NCBI RefSeq assembly: GCF_001455965.1 | Contig: NZ_LKKO01000039.1 | Span: 1-64,000, forward strand | DNA length: 64,000 bases | Source of the DNA: Methylobacterium sp. GXS13 | GTDB taxonomy: Bacteria > Pseudomonadota > Alphaproteobacteria > Rhizobiales > Beijerinckiaceae | Reading direction: 5' to 3' | Part shown: piece after piece, positions 1-8,796 of the stretch | How the letters are laid out: each line of letters opens with the position of its first letter | How positions within the stretch are numbered: position 1 is the first letter of the stretch | Position numbers and translations under genes: made by a program | The notes under the pieces: model-generated | Told to the model about the DNA's origin: nothing | The model's input: only the letters and a program-made list of their open reading frames with translations | The model's database searches: none

Positions 1-1750
1 GCCGCGGCGCCGGGGCCTCGTCGGGTTGCGCGCGCTCCGGGGCCGGCTTGAAGGCCAGGGGCTCGGGGGCCGAGCGGGCGTAGCGCTCCGGCTCCTCGGA
101 CGGGCCGAGATCGGCCATCCTCACGGTCGAGCGGCCGGCCGGCTGCCCGTCGGTGCGCCGGCTGGCGAGGAGCCTGCGGGCGTCGCTGCCGGCGGCCGGG
201 GCCCGGCCGGCATCTGCGACCCGCACCCGCGCCGCGTCCCGGCGGTCGGCGGCGCGTTCCTGATCGCGCCGCTTGCCATCGAGCAGGCCGCGATAGCGCG
301 CGATGGTGTCGGCGCTGGGCAGGGGCATGCGGGCGAGCGCGGCGGTGTCGGCCACCGGCGGCGACAGACGCGCCGCCTGGTTGCGCAGCAATGCCGTCTC
401 CCGCCGGATCGCGGTGTCCAGCGCCTCGTGGGCGGCAAGGCGCTCGTGCAGCTTGGCGAGCGGCTTCAGGGCCTCGCGCAGCGGCGTCGGATCGTGGGTG
501 GCGCCGGCGGCCTCGACCTGCCGGGCCAGACGGTCGCGCTCGGCCCCGGCCGCGGCAACGTCCCGGGCGAGCTGGTCCTCCGTGGCGGCGAGCGTCCGTC
601 CGTCGCGGATCAGCCGCTCGATTCGGGCGCGGGCGGCGTCGGTGGGCTGGCCAGCCTCCAGGGCAGCCAGGTCCGGGGCGCCGATCCGGGCGCGCAGGCG
701 CTCCAGGTCGAGCCCGACCTTGTGGGCATCGCCCTCGATCCGGGGCAGGTCGGTGCCGCCCTTCTCGAATTCCTTGGTGCCGCTGAACGCCGCCAGGATC
801 TCGTCGGCGCGCAGGATCAACGCCGGCTCCACCGGCACCGATTCGGCTTCGCCGCGCGCCCGGGCGAGGGCAGCGTCGGCGCGGGCCGCCTCGGCCTCGC
901 CCGTGCGGCAGTGGTCGAGGGCGGCGCCCAGGCGCTCGATCCAGGCGGCATCCGCCTCGGCCAGGCCGGCATAGTCGGCGATACGGTGGTCCAGCACGTC
1001 GATCTCGGCGACGATCGGCCGGGCGCGCTTCAGGCGTTCCAGCTGGGCGCGCTCGGTCGCCACGCGCTGATTGTCGGCCCGGAGCGCGTCGAGCTGCTCG
1101 GAGGCGGCCGCGATCTCGTCGTTCAGCGCCCGCCAGTCGCCCGCGCGCAGGCCCTTCTCGCGGATCGCCTTGCGGGCGGTCTCGTGCCGCTCCAGCGCCT
1201 GGTAGAAGGTCCGGTGCTTGGCCTGCCGGGGCGCGAAGATGCCCTCGGCCTCCGCGTCGAGGGCGGCCTGCAACTCGGTGAGGCCGCGCAAGCCCGACCC
1301 CGCCGCGAACAAGCTGGCCCCGACCTCGCCCTCGACATCGACCATCTCGCGCCCGCCGGCCCGCAGGCTGCCGGCATCGAGGCCGAAGGCGCGGCAGAAC
1401 ACGGGGCGGGAGATGCCGCCGAGGAACGGCGCCAGGGCGTCGTCGGGGAGCGGCGCCTCGGCGGCGTCGATCAGGGTCCGGGCGTTGCCCTTGCGGCGGC
1501 GGAAGGCCAGGCGGCGCCCGTCCGCCGCCTCGACCTCGGCGCCGAGGCGCAGCAGCGGCATGTCGTGCAGGAAGGCGTAGCGGGTGGTCTTCTCGAAACC
1601 GAACAGCAGGTCGGTGACCGCCGCGAGCGCCGTGCTCTTGCCGGCCTCGTTGGCGCCCAGCACGACGTGCAAGCGGGCATCGGGCCGGAAGGTCACGGTC
1701 CGGTCGGTGAAGGCGCCGTAGCGCTCCAGGGCGAGGCGGATCAGCCGCAT
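1..1750 (-). CDS. SbcC/YhaN-like AAA family ATPase, 3' end beyond window
   Basis: About 583 N-terminal residues are visible; the frame stays open to base 1, so the C-terminus lies outside. The protein opens MRLIRLALERYGAF and has a Walker A motif GANEAGKST at residues 32-40, the usual start of SMC-like repair ATPases of the YhaN/SbcC group. Beyond residue 200 it is rich in Ala, Glu, Arg and Leu, as expected for the coiled-coil arm. It begins 10 bp after the stop of the SbcD/YhaO-like nuclease, so the two form an operon. By family, the pair should act as a nuclease complex on DNA ends or hairpins. The C-terminal Walker B and signature motifs are not visible. Confidence 0.85.
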   Translation of the reverse strand, partial: MRLIRLALERYGAFTDRTVTFRPDARLHVVLGANEAGKSTALAAVTDLLFGFEKTTRYAFLHDMPLLRLGAEVEAADGRRLAFRRRKGNARTLIDAAEAPLPDDALAPFLGGISRPVFCRAFGLDAGSLRAGGREMVDVEGEVGASLFAAGSGLRGLTELQAALDAEAEGIFAPRQAKHRTFYQALERHETARKAIREKGLRAGDWRALNDEIAAASEQLDALRADNQRVATERAQLERLKRARPIVAEIDVLDHRIADYAGLAEADAAWIERLGAALDHCRTGEAEAARADAALARARGEAESVPVEPALILRADEILAAFSGTKEFEKGGTDLPRIEGDAHKVGLDLERLRARIGAPDLAALEAGQPTDAARARIERLIRDGRTLAATEDQLARDVAAAGAERDRLARQVEAAGATHDPTPLREALKPLAKLHERLAAHEALDTAIRRETALLRNQAARLSPPVADTAALARMPLPSADTIARYRGLLDGKRRDQERAADRRDAARVRVADAGRAPAAGSDARRLLASRRTDGQPAGRSTVRMADLGPSEEPERYARSAPEPLAFKPAPERAQPDEAPAPR

Positions 1751-1760
1751 ATTGCGCGCC

Positions 1761-2999
1761 TCAGCAGTGCCGGCCGCCGAGGCGGCCCAGGATCAGCGCC
1801 TCGGCCTCGGCGCAGAGCGCGTCGAACTCGGCCTCCAGGTCGGCCTCCGCGGCGGCGGATGCCGGCATGCGGGCGCCGATCTCGGCCAGCGCCGCCTTGG
1901 CCCGGGTGCGGAAGTCCGGATCGCGGTCGAGATCGGCGAGGAGCGCCGCCGGGTCGATCGCCGCCCCGGAGGCCTCGACGGGGGCGCGGGGCCGGCGGGT
2001 CTCGATCTTCAGGCGCTCCAGCCAGATATCCTCGTGCAGCCGATGGGCGGCGGCCTGGATCTCGGCGGTGACGTTGTCTCTGTCGGACGAGAGCGCGTCG
2101 TGGGCCGCGGTCGTGCCGGCCAGATGCACCCGCACCAGGACGAGGCGCTGGGCCGCCACTTCCGCCAGGGGCCGCAGGGCGGTCTCTACAGTCTCGAAGG
2201 CGGCGCGGGTGTCGGCGGCTTCGCTCAGGTCGACGGTGACCTGCTCGAAGCGGGCCCGGTCGAGGGGGAAGCGGCTGACCCCCGTCACCCGCCCGTCGGC
2301 GACCTCCACCAGGACCGCGCCCTTCGCGCCGCATTCGCGCACGCTCCGGCCCTGGATGTTGCCGGGGAACACGATCCAGGGATCCCGGGACAGTTCCGCG
2401 TACTCGTGGATGTGGCCCAGTGCCCAGTAATCGTAGCCCCGGGCGGTGAGGTCGGCCACCGAGCAGGGGGCGTAGGTCTCGTGGGCGGCGTGGCCGGTGC
2501 AGGAGGTGTGCAGCACGCCGAGGTTGAACCAGCCGGGCAGGGCGGCCGGGTAGGTGAGCGACAGGTTCTCCTCCACGGCCCGGGCCTGGAAGCTGCGGCC
2601 GTGCACGGCGACGCGGAGGGATTCCAGGCGCAGCGTCTCGGCCCGGGCCGCCGGGAACACGTGGACCGAGGGCGGCAGGGTGATCGCGCGGGTGATCACG
2701 CTCTCGGCGTCGTGGTTGCCGCGCACCAGGATCGTCGGGATGCCGGCCCGGTCGAGGCGGGCGAGGCGGGGGGCGAAGAACAGCCCGATCGTGTTGTCGG
2801 CCCAGTCGCCGTCATAGATGTCCCCGGCCACCACCACGAAGGCGACCCGCCGCTCGATCGCCTGGGTGACGAGATCCTCGAAGGCCTGCCGCCCGGCGGT
2901 GGCGAGGCGGCGGGCGAGCTCCGCGTCACGCGTCGCGAGGCCCGAGAGCGGGCTGCCGAGATGCAGATCCGCCGCGTGGATGAAGCTGAAGCCCGACAT
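1761..2999 (-). CDS. SbcD/YhaO-like DNA repair exonuclease (metallophosphoesterase)
   Basis: This 412-aa protein has the calcineurin-type metal-binding motifs in order: DLHLGSPL (D11, H13), GDIYDGDW (D60), GNHD (94-97), and later GHIHEYAE. The DLHLGSPL form fits the YhaO branch better than classical E. coli SbcD. It is the nuclease subunit expected to work with the ATPase encoded 10 bp downstream. The ATG at 2999 opens directly on the first metal motif. A function in double-strand-break or hairpin processing is inferred from the family. Confidence 0.9.
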   Translation of the reverse strand: MSGFSFIHAADLHLGSPLSGLATRDAELARRLATAGRQAFEDLVTQAIERRVAFVVVAGDIYDGDWADNTIGLFFAPRLARLDRAGIPTILVRGNHDAESVITRAITLPPSVHVFPAARAETLRLESLRVAVHGRSFQARAVEENLSLTYPAALPGWFNLGVLHTSCTGHAAHETYAPCSVADLTARGYDYWALGHIHEYAELSRDPWIVFPGNIQGRSVRECGAKGAVLVEVADGRVTGVSRFPLDRARFEQVTVDLSEAADTRAAFETVETALRPLAEVAAQRLVLVRVHLAGTTAAHDALSSDRDNVTAEIQAAAHRLHEDIWLERLKIETRRPRAPVEASGAAIDPAALLADLDRDPDFRTRAKAALAEIGARMPASAAAEADLEAEFDALCAEAEALILGRLGGRHC

Positions 3000-3163
3000 C
3001 GGTCTCCGGTGAGCGATCGGTGAGCGGGGGTCTTAGGCCGCCGGGGCGTGCGGCCTCAAGCGCCATGCCCCGATTGCTGCACAGGAGCGAACGTCCCGGG
3101 CTCCGACGCGTTGAAGCGCGGCGGTGGCGCCAGAACCACCCGGTGAGGTACGAGCCCGGCCCG

Positions 3164-3943
3164 ATGAACAGCTTCGCCCCTCCGGACCGGTCCGGCCTCG
3201 CCTCGGCGCTCCCGATCCGGCCGACAGAGCGCGCGCATGCGCCGTTCAAGATCGTGAGCTGGAACCTGCTGCGGCGCACCGGCGCGGCGGTGGACGACGT
3301 GGTCGCCCTGGTCGCGCGGGAGAAGCCCGATCTGCTGCTGATGCAGGAGGCGACCCGGGGGATCGGTTTCCTGCGCGACCGGATCGGCGGCCATTACGCC
3401 TGGGCGCCGCTGCCGGGGCGGATCCACGGGCTGGCCATGTGGAGCCCGACTCCGTTCCCGAACGCGCCGCGGGTGATCACGCTTCCCGCCGGCGCCGTGG
3501 TGCATCGGGTCTGCCAGGTGCTCGACCTGGGCGAGTTCGGCATCGCCAACGTCCACCTGTCCCATGGGCAGATGCTGAACCGCCGCCAGCTCCGCTGCAT
3601 CGTCGGCGAATTGCCGCCGCGGGCCGCGGTGCTGGGCGACTACAACATCGTCGGCCCGGCGCTGATCCCGGGGTTTCGCGATGTCGGCCCGCGCCGGCCG
3701 ACCCACGCCATGGTGGACGTCCTGCCGCTTCGGCTCGACCGCTGCCGCGCCCGCGGGCTGATCTGCCACGAGCACGCCGTGCTGCCGCGCGGGCCCTCCG
3801 ACCATCGGCCGATCGTGGTCCATCTCGGGCCGGCCCCGGAGTCGCACGCCCCCGCGCGCTTCAAAGGTATGGCAGCAGCAGTCGCACGCCTGCGTCGCGC
3901 AGACGGATCGGCAAGGCGCGCGCGGCGAGATCCTCCCGGCTGA
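3164..3943 (+). CDS. endonuclease/exonuclease/phosphatase family protein
   Basis: The 259-aa product carries the EEP-fold motifs: KIVSWNLLRR near the N-terminus, the catalytic Glu in LLMQEATRG, GDYNIVG, and the terminal SDHRPIVVHL. The ATG at 3164 is preferred because about 48 codons of open frame upstream are Arg/Pro-rich and unlike the family, which begins just before the SWN motif. The substrate (DNA, phosphoinositide or other phosphodiester) cannot be told. The roughly 35 residues after DHRPIVVHL overlap the convergent cardiolipin synthase gene by 83 bp and look non-conserved. Confidence 0.8.
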   Translation: MNSFAPPDRSGLASALPIRPTERAHAPFKIVSWNLLRRTGAAVDDVVALVAREKPDLLLMQEATRGIGFLRDRIGGHYAWAPLPGRIHGLAMWSPTPFPNAPRVITLPAGAVVHRVCQVLDLGEFGIANVHLSHGQMLNRRQLRCIVGELPPRAAVLGDYNIVGPALIPGFRDVGPRRPTHAMVDVLPLRLDRCRARGLICHEHAVLPRGPSDHRPIVVHLGPAPESHAPARFKGMAAAVARLRRADGSARRARRDPPG

Positions 3944-5297
3944 GGCGTGCCTCCATCTTGCCCTGCATGAACCGGTCGAGCTGGGCGGCGAGATCCGCGT
4001 CGATGATCTCGACGTTCAACTCGAAGTTCAGCCGGAAGCTGCGCATGTCCCAGTTCGCGCTGCCGACGAAACACCAGATGTCGTCTACCACCATCGCCTT
4101 GGAATGGTCGAAGGGCGGCTCGTCGAGCCAGACCCGCACGCCGGCTTTCAGCAGCGGGTCGAGATGCGCCCGCGTCGCCCAGTCGATGAACGGATGGTCG
4201 CTCACCCGCGGGATGATCACATCCACGGCGATCCCCCGGATCGCGGCCTGGGCCAGGGCGCCGGTCACCAGCTCGTCGGGCAGGAAGTAGGGGGTGACGA
4301 ACCGGACCGTCCGACGGGCGCAGGCGAGCGCCTGAAGGACCACCTGCTCGATCTTCTCGACATCCGCGTCCGGCCCCGAGGTGACCACCCGGGCGACGCT
4401 GTCTCCGACCGGTTCCAGGTTGGCGAGCCACGGCTCCGCATCGAGGATCTCGCCGTCGACGAAGGCCCAGTCGGCTGCAAACGCCACGGCGAGTTGCTCC
4501 ACCACGGGGCCCCGCAGGCGGAAATGCGTGTCGCGGATCGGATGCTCGGGCTTCAGCGCGACGCGGTTCGGCTGCGAGATGTTGAGGCCGCCCGTGAAGG
4601 CGATGCGCCCGTCGATGATCAGCAGCTTCTTGTGCGAGCGCAGGTTCAGGAACGGCATCCGCCAGGGCAGGGCAGAGTGCATGAACAGGGCCGCCGGCAC
4701 CCCGAGGCTGTTCAGCCGGTGGTAGATCGGCGCGCGAAAATACCCACCGCCGATCCCGTCGATGATGACCCGGACCATGACGCCCCGGGCCTTGGCCTCG
4801 GCCAGGGCATCGCAGAACGCGCGGCCGGTGGGATCATCGCGAAAGATGTAGCTCGACAGGCCGATGCTGGCCTTGGCCTCGCGGATCGCCGCCAGCATGA
4901 CCGGGTAGGCGGCGTCGCCGTTGCGGAACATCTGCACGTCGTTGCCGGCAAACGCCGGCAATCCGGTGATACGCCTTATCGCCCGGTCCAGGGGCCAGAG
5001 CGTTTCGGGCACCACGGCATCGTCGGTGTCGGGAAGGTTCGTCGCGTCGGAGGGCTTGGTGCGCAACTTCCGGGCGCGACGCGAGACGCGATTGATGCCG
5101 AAGGTCAGATAGAGCGCGGTGCCGAAGATCGGCGAGAGCCAGGCCAGCCCGATCCACCCGACCGCGACGCTGACCCGGCGCTTGCGCAGCAGGGCGTGCA
5201 GGGTGACGCCGAGTGCCAGGGTGATGCCGATGAGCGCGGAGACATCCGACCGCAACAGGGCGGTGGATTGCAGCCATCGATACAGCGCGTCTTCCAA
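3861..5297 (-). CDS. cls: cardiolipin synthase (PLD superfamily)
   Basis: The 478-aa protein joins two phosphatidylglycerol molecules into cardiolipin at the inner membrane. Two HxKx4D motifs are present: HKKLLIID at 222-229 and HSKAMVVD at 398-405, each followed by a GG/GS-N element. Two hydrophobic segments at about 18-37 and 43-66 give the usual N-terminal membrane anchor. The start is TTG at 5297: an in-frame stop lies just upstream and the next ATG is past the membrane segments. The size is normal for bacterial Cls. The 3' end overlaps the convergent EEP gene by 83 bp. Confidence 0.92.
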   Translation of the reverse strand: MEDALYRWLQSTALLRSDVSALIGITLALGVTLHALLRKRRVSVAVGWIGLAWLSPIFGTALYLTFGINRVSRRARKLRTKPSDATNLPDTDDAVVPETLWPLDRAIRRITGLPAFAGNDVQMFRNGDAAYPVMLAAIREAKASIGLSSYIFRDDPTGRAFCDALAEAKARGVMVRVIIDGIGGGYFRAPIYHRLNSLGVPAALFMHSALPWRMPFLNLRSHKKLLIIDGRIAFTGGLNISQPNRVALKPEHPIRDTHFRLRGPVVEQLAVAFAADWAFVDGEILDAEPWLANLEPVGDSVARVVTSGPDADVEKIEQVVLQALACARRTVRFVTPYFLPDELVTGALAQAAIRGIAVDVIIPRVSDHPFIDWATRAHLDPLLKAGVRVWLDEPPFDHSKAMVVDDIWCFVGSANWDMRSFRLNFELNVEIIDADLAAQLDRFMQGKMEARLSREDLAARALPIRLRDAGVRLLLPYL

Positions 5298-5363
5298 GGT
5301 CTCGGCATCCGGTTCGCGTCAGACGGCGCCGGATATAGACGAATGAGCGGGCGAGGCGCGGAT

Positions 5364-5678
5364 TTAATACGCCCGCAGGGCCGGCTGCCGGCCAGGCTCC
5401 GAGGCGCCGAGGGGCCGCGCGCAGCGATAGGGACCGCTGCCGTCGAGCGCCGCGTACAGGATCCGGCCGCCATCGGCGATGCAGCGCGCCTTGGCCTCGG
5501 CATAGGGCCGGTGGAAGCTCCAGATCGTGATCATGGGCCCGACGGTGCCCAGGCAGATCCCGCCGAACAGCAGGGCGGCGGCCCAGGTTGCCCGGTCCGG
5601 CCGCGGGCGCGGCGGCCGGGGCGGTGGCATGGCGCCGACGAAGGCAAGGGTCAGTCCGAACAGGTCGATGCTGCTCAT
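5364..5678 (-). CDS. hypothetical small membrane protein
   Basis: A 104-aa protein from the ATG at 5678; the longer open frame upstream is Arg-rich and probably not translated. It has a proline/arginine-rich stretch (about 20-30) followed by one transmembrane segment (roughly 33-53), then a cysteine-containing C-terminal part. No family is recognised. It lies 66 bp downstream of... the opposite end of cls, reading in the same direction, so it could be transcribed ahead of cls. Confidence 0.55.
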   Translation of the reverse strand: MSSIDLFGLTLAFVGAMPPPRPPRPRPDRATWAAALLFGGICLGTVGPMITIWSFHRPYAEAKARCIADGGRILYAALDGSGPYRCARPLGASEPGRQPALRAY

Positions 5679-5798
5679 CAGCCGTTCCGTGGGGAGGCGC
5701 CGAGCCCGGCAGGACAGGACATTCCTCCACCCTAGGGCAGGGCGGCTCCGGAACCTACGCATCCCGGCGCATGGGGCCTGCGTCGTATCGCGCGGGGC

Positions 5799-6605
5799 TC
5801 AGGGCTCCCAGCGCGGGGGGCGCTTGCCGATGAACGCATCGATGCCCTCGTGGGCGTCGGCCATCATCATGTTCCGGGTCATCACCTCGGCGGCGTAGCC
5901 GTAGGCCTCCTCCAGGCCCATCTCGATCTGCCGGCCGAAAGCCGCCTTGCCGATCGCGACGACTTGCCGGGCCTTCCCGGCGATCTTCTCAGCCATGGCA
6001 GCCACCGCGCCATCCAATTCCGCCGCCGATACCACGCGGTTGACCAGGCCGATCCGCAGCGCCTCCCGAGCGTCGACCGGTTCGCCGACCAGCAGCATCT
6101 CCAGGGCGGCCTTGCGCGACATCGCCCGCGACAGCGCGACCATCGGGGTCGAGCAGAACAGGCCGATCTGCACCCCCGGCGTGGCGAACCGGGCGTCCTC
6201 GGCGCAGATGGCGAGGTCACAGGTGGCAACGAGCTGGCAGCCGGCCGCCGTGGCGATGCCGTTGACCTGGGCGATCACTGGTTGCGGCAGCCGGGTGATG
6301 CTCAGCATCAGGCGGGCGCAGGTACGGAACACCGCTTCGGTCGCCGCCCGGGAGGGGTCGGCCCGCATCTCCTTGAGGTCGTGACCGGCGCAGAAGGCCG
6401 GGCCGGCCCCGCGCAGGATGACGACGCGCACCGAAGGATCCTCACGGATCGCGTCGAGCGCATCCTGGAGCGCCTTCATGAGCGCCATCGACAGGGCGTT
6501 GCGCGCCTGCGGACGGTTCAGGGTCAGGGTCGCAACGCCGTCGGCATCGTGGCGCAGCAGAACGGAATCATCCGCGATGCTGGAGGCGGCGAGGGCTGCG
6601 GACAT
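5799..6605 (-). CDS. enoyl-CoA hydratase/isomerase family protein, ECHDC3-like
   Basis: A 268-aa crotonase-fold protein. The two oxyanion-hole segments are visible (FCAGHDLKEM and TAAGCQLVATCD), followed by a stretch reading GLFCSTPMVALSRAMSRKAA. That stretch matches the ECHDC3 branch, in which the catalytic glutamates of classical enoyl-CoA hydratase are not conserved, so activity as a true hydratase is doubtful. The ATG at 6605 has GGGAGA seven to eight bases upstream and is better than the start 18 codons earlier. An acyl-CoA-synthetase-like fragment is encoded just upstream on the same strand. Confidence 0.85.
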   Translation of the reverse strand: MSAALAASSIADDSVLLRHDADGVATLTLNRPQARNALSMALMKALQDALDAIREDPSVRVVILRGAGPAFCAGHDLKEMRADPSRAATEAVFRTCARLMLSITRLPQPVIAQVNGIATAAGCQLVATCDLAICAEDARFATPGVQIGLFCSTPMVALSRAMSRKAALEMLLVGEPVDAREALRIGLVNRVVSAAELDGAVAAMAEKIAGKARQVVAIGKAAFGRQIEMGLEEAYGYAAEVMTRNMMMADAHEGIDAFIGKRPPRWEP

Positions 6606-6698
6606 GGCGGTATCTCCCGGTTCCGGCCCCTTGATCGTGCGGGACCGGCTTATGACCAAGAGGCTACCACGCCGGCGGCGCAGTGCAGAGAGCTGTCC

Positions 6699-7160
6699 TC
6701 AGCCCTGCTCGGCCAGGGCCAGATCCAGGCTCGCGAAATCGGCGCCCGGGCCGTTCCACCACACGCTGGGATAGGAGGCGAGGCGGCCCATGACGCCGGC
6801 ATAGGCCTCGGCCAGGGTGGTATCGACGATCACCAGCGTCGCGCCGGACAGAGCCAGGCTGTCGGCGAGCGCCTCACCGCGACGGCCGCCGTCGAGCGCA
6901 ACGACGCGGACCCCGATTCGGGCCAAGCCGAGATGCATCGCCTCCGCCTGGCCGATGTCGCGGACCAGCAGGGCGACGGTCTCGCCGGCACGCAGGCCCT
7001 CGCCGAAGGCCCAGTGGGCGACGCGGTTGGGGCAGATCGCCGGAGCCGCGCGCCGGTCGCCGGAGGCGATACCGAGTCCGGCTCGGAAGCGCCGATCGGC
7101 ATCACGGGGAGCCGGCGCCGGGGCCGGAATGTCTGCGACAGTGGAGTTCACGCCAAACAT
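6699..7160 (-). CDS. isolated N-terminal fragment of an AMP-binding acyl-CoA synthetase
   Basis: The 153-aa product contains a stretch (about residues 45-120: NRVAHWAFGEGLRAGETVALL, then LGLARIGVRVVALD and GATLVIVD) that resembles the N-terminal part of FATP/FadD-type acyl-CoA synthetases. It stops before the ATP-binding P-loop and has no adenylation core or C-terminal lid, so it cannot be a complete enzyme. No remnant of the missing part lies downstream, where the crotonase gene starts 94 bp on. It may be a decayed gene or a repurposed domain working with the crotonase. Confidence 0.6.
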   Translation of the reverse strand: MFGVNSTVADIPAPAPAPRDADRRFRAGLGIASGDRRAAPAICPNRVAHWAFGEGLRAGETVALLVRDIGQAEAMHLGLARIGVRVVALDGGRRGEALADSLALSGATLVIVDTTLAEAYAGVMGRLASYPSVWWNGPGADFASLDLALAEQG

Positions 7161-7434
7161 ACGCTGCGAACCGCCTGGATCTGGATAAACGGTGGACCTT
7201 GGCGTGACGCGGGCAGGTTAACACTCTCTCTCACGTTCGCAGATCATCGGAACACTGAGCGGTTTTCACGGTCCGACGGGGCCGGGACTGCGCCTATGCC
7301 GAATCGGAGGTGAACGCCGAGCGGCAATTTGCAGGCGAATTCGGTCGCATTGGCCCCCAGCCCGGTCCGGCCTATGTCCCGCTCGACGCGGGCGGCCCGG
7401 AAGAGGCCGTCCCGGATCGAGGAAACGCCGCCCC

Positions 7435-7857
7435 ATGCGCCAGACCGTCCCCTACGCCGCCGCCATCGCCCTGACGCTCGCGACCGTGCCGGCGCAGGCG
7501 CAGATCCGGAACGCCCCGTCGCCCCGCGCCCTGGAATTTGCCGCCTACATCTTCGCGGCCTCCAATGTCTGCGGTTACCGGATCGGCAACGAGGCGTTCG
7601 AGGCCTTGCTGGCGAAGCAGAACGTGCGGGCGGAGGACGTCCAGCCGCGGGGGCCGTTCGGCAATCGGGTGCAGACGATGTTCACGCTGATGTCGAACCA
7701 GATGGCCCAGAATCGCGACCAGGCCTGCATCGCCGTGGCTGGTGAGTACGGGCCGGAGGGGGCGGTCTCCAAGAACGTCCTGCTTCCGGCCGGACAGATC
7801 ACCGGCGCGCCGGCCCCTGCTCCTGCTCCTGCTGAACCCGCCAAGCCGGCGCAGTGA
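7435..7857 (+). CDS. hypothetical secreted protein
   Basis: A 140-aa protein with a clear signal peptide (hydrophobic core AAAIALTLATVPAQAQ, likely cleaved after AQA). The mature part has two cysteines (CGYRIG and DQACIAV) that could form a disulfide, and it ends in an Ala/Pro-rich tail. GAGGAAACG lies about ten bases before the ATG. No characterised family is recognised. It ends 4 bp from the convergent uracil-DNA glycosylase gene. Confidence 0.7.
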   Translation: MRQTVPYAAAIALTLATVPAQAQIRNAPSPRALEFAAYIFAASNVCGYRIGNEAFEALLAKQNVRAEDVQPRGPFGNRVQTMFTLMSNQMAQNRDQACIAVAGEYGPEGAVSKNVLLPAGQITGAPAPAPAPAEPAKPAQ

Positions 7858-7861
7858 CCTC

Positions 7862-8551
7862 TTAACCGAGACGCCAGTCGATCGGCCGAACCCCGCGCTC
7901 GGCCAACCAGCCGTTCGCACGGCCGAACGGGTCCGAGCCCGGGAAATCCCGGGCGCGGTTGAGCGGCGAGGGATGCCCGCTCTCGAACACGCCATGGCGG
8001 GCGGAATCGATCAGCGCCGTCCGGGCGCGGGCCTGGGCGCCCCAGAGCAGGAAAACCGCCGGCTCCGGCCGCGCCGCCACGGCGGCGACGGCTTCGTCGG
8101 TGAGCGCCGACCAGCCGTAGCGCAGATGGGCTCCGGCCTTGCCCGCCTCCACAGTGAGCGCGCTGTTCAAGAGGAGCACGCCCTGCCGGGCCCAGGACGT
8201 CAGGTCGCCGCCGGCCGCGCGGTCGGAACCGGCTTCCGCCAGGATCACCCGCAGGGAGGCCGGCAGCCGGCCCGAGCCGACATACGAGAAGGCGAGGCCG
8301 TTGGCATCGCCCGGGGTCGGATAGGGATCCTGCCCGAGGATGACCGCGCGGACCGCCGGCAGCGGCGTTTCGGCGAGCGCCCGGAAGATGTCGGCGGGGG
8401 CAGGCAGCACCTGCGCGCCTTCGGCGATCCGGGCATCGACCCGGGCCGCGACCGCGTCCGCCGCCTCCCCGGCGAAGTACGGCAGCGCCAGCCAGGGCGA
8501 TCCGGAAGCGCGGAAGGCGGCCAGGGCGGCAGCCGCGGGAGTATCGGTCAT
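7862..8551 (-). CDS. ung: uracil-DNA glycosylase, family 1
   Basis: The 229-aa enzyme removes uracil from DNA in base-excision repair. Family-1 motifs are present in order: GQDPYPTPGDANGLAFS (water-activating Asp), LLLNSALTVEAG, LLWGAQA, and the DNA-intercalation loop HPSPL. The ATG at 8551 is chosen over an in-frame TTG four codons upstream. The loop between LTVEAG and the WGAQ motif is ordinary. Its upstream region is shared with the divergent hemH gene. Confidence 0.93.
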   Translation of the reverse strand: MTDTPAAAALAAFRASGSPWLALPYFAGEAADAVAARVDARIAEGAQVLPAPADIFRALAETPLPAVRAVILGQDPYPTPGDANGLAFSYVGSGRLPASLRVILAEAGSDRAAGGDLTSWARQGVLLLNSALTVEAGKAGAHLRYGWSALTDEAVAAVAARPEPAVFLLWGAQARARTALIDSARHGVFESGHPSPLNRARDFPGSDPFGRANGWLAERGVRPIDWRLG

Positions 8552-8796
8552 CGGGTCTCGCAAAGGTCGAATGATGCGGTCCGCGGTTGCAGGGCACCGT
8601 CGCCGTGATTAGGGAGGATGGGCCAGCCGCGCGCCAGCGCGTCCGGTGCGGCATGTCGCAGCCGGCCTTCGCTGAGCGGGCGGACACCCTACATGGGTGC
8701 ACGTAAGACCGAAAACGTCCGGCCCAAGCGCGTGCGCCGGCTGCCGGGTATCTGAAGCCAGAAGAAGGACTCGGCGCGCGGCGCCGGAACGCTGCC

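Noticed and set aside
26..2071. Long plus-strand open frame of 681 codons
   Set aside because: It lies opposite the SbcC-like ATPase and the SbcD-like nuclease, and has only the Arg/Gly/Ala bias of a G+C-rich antisense frame with no family motif.
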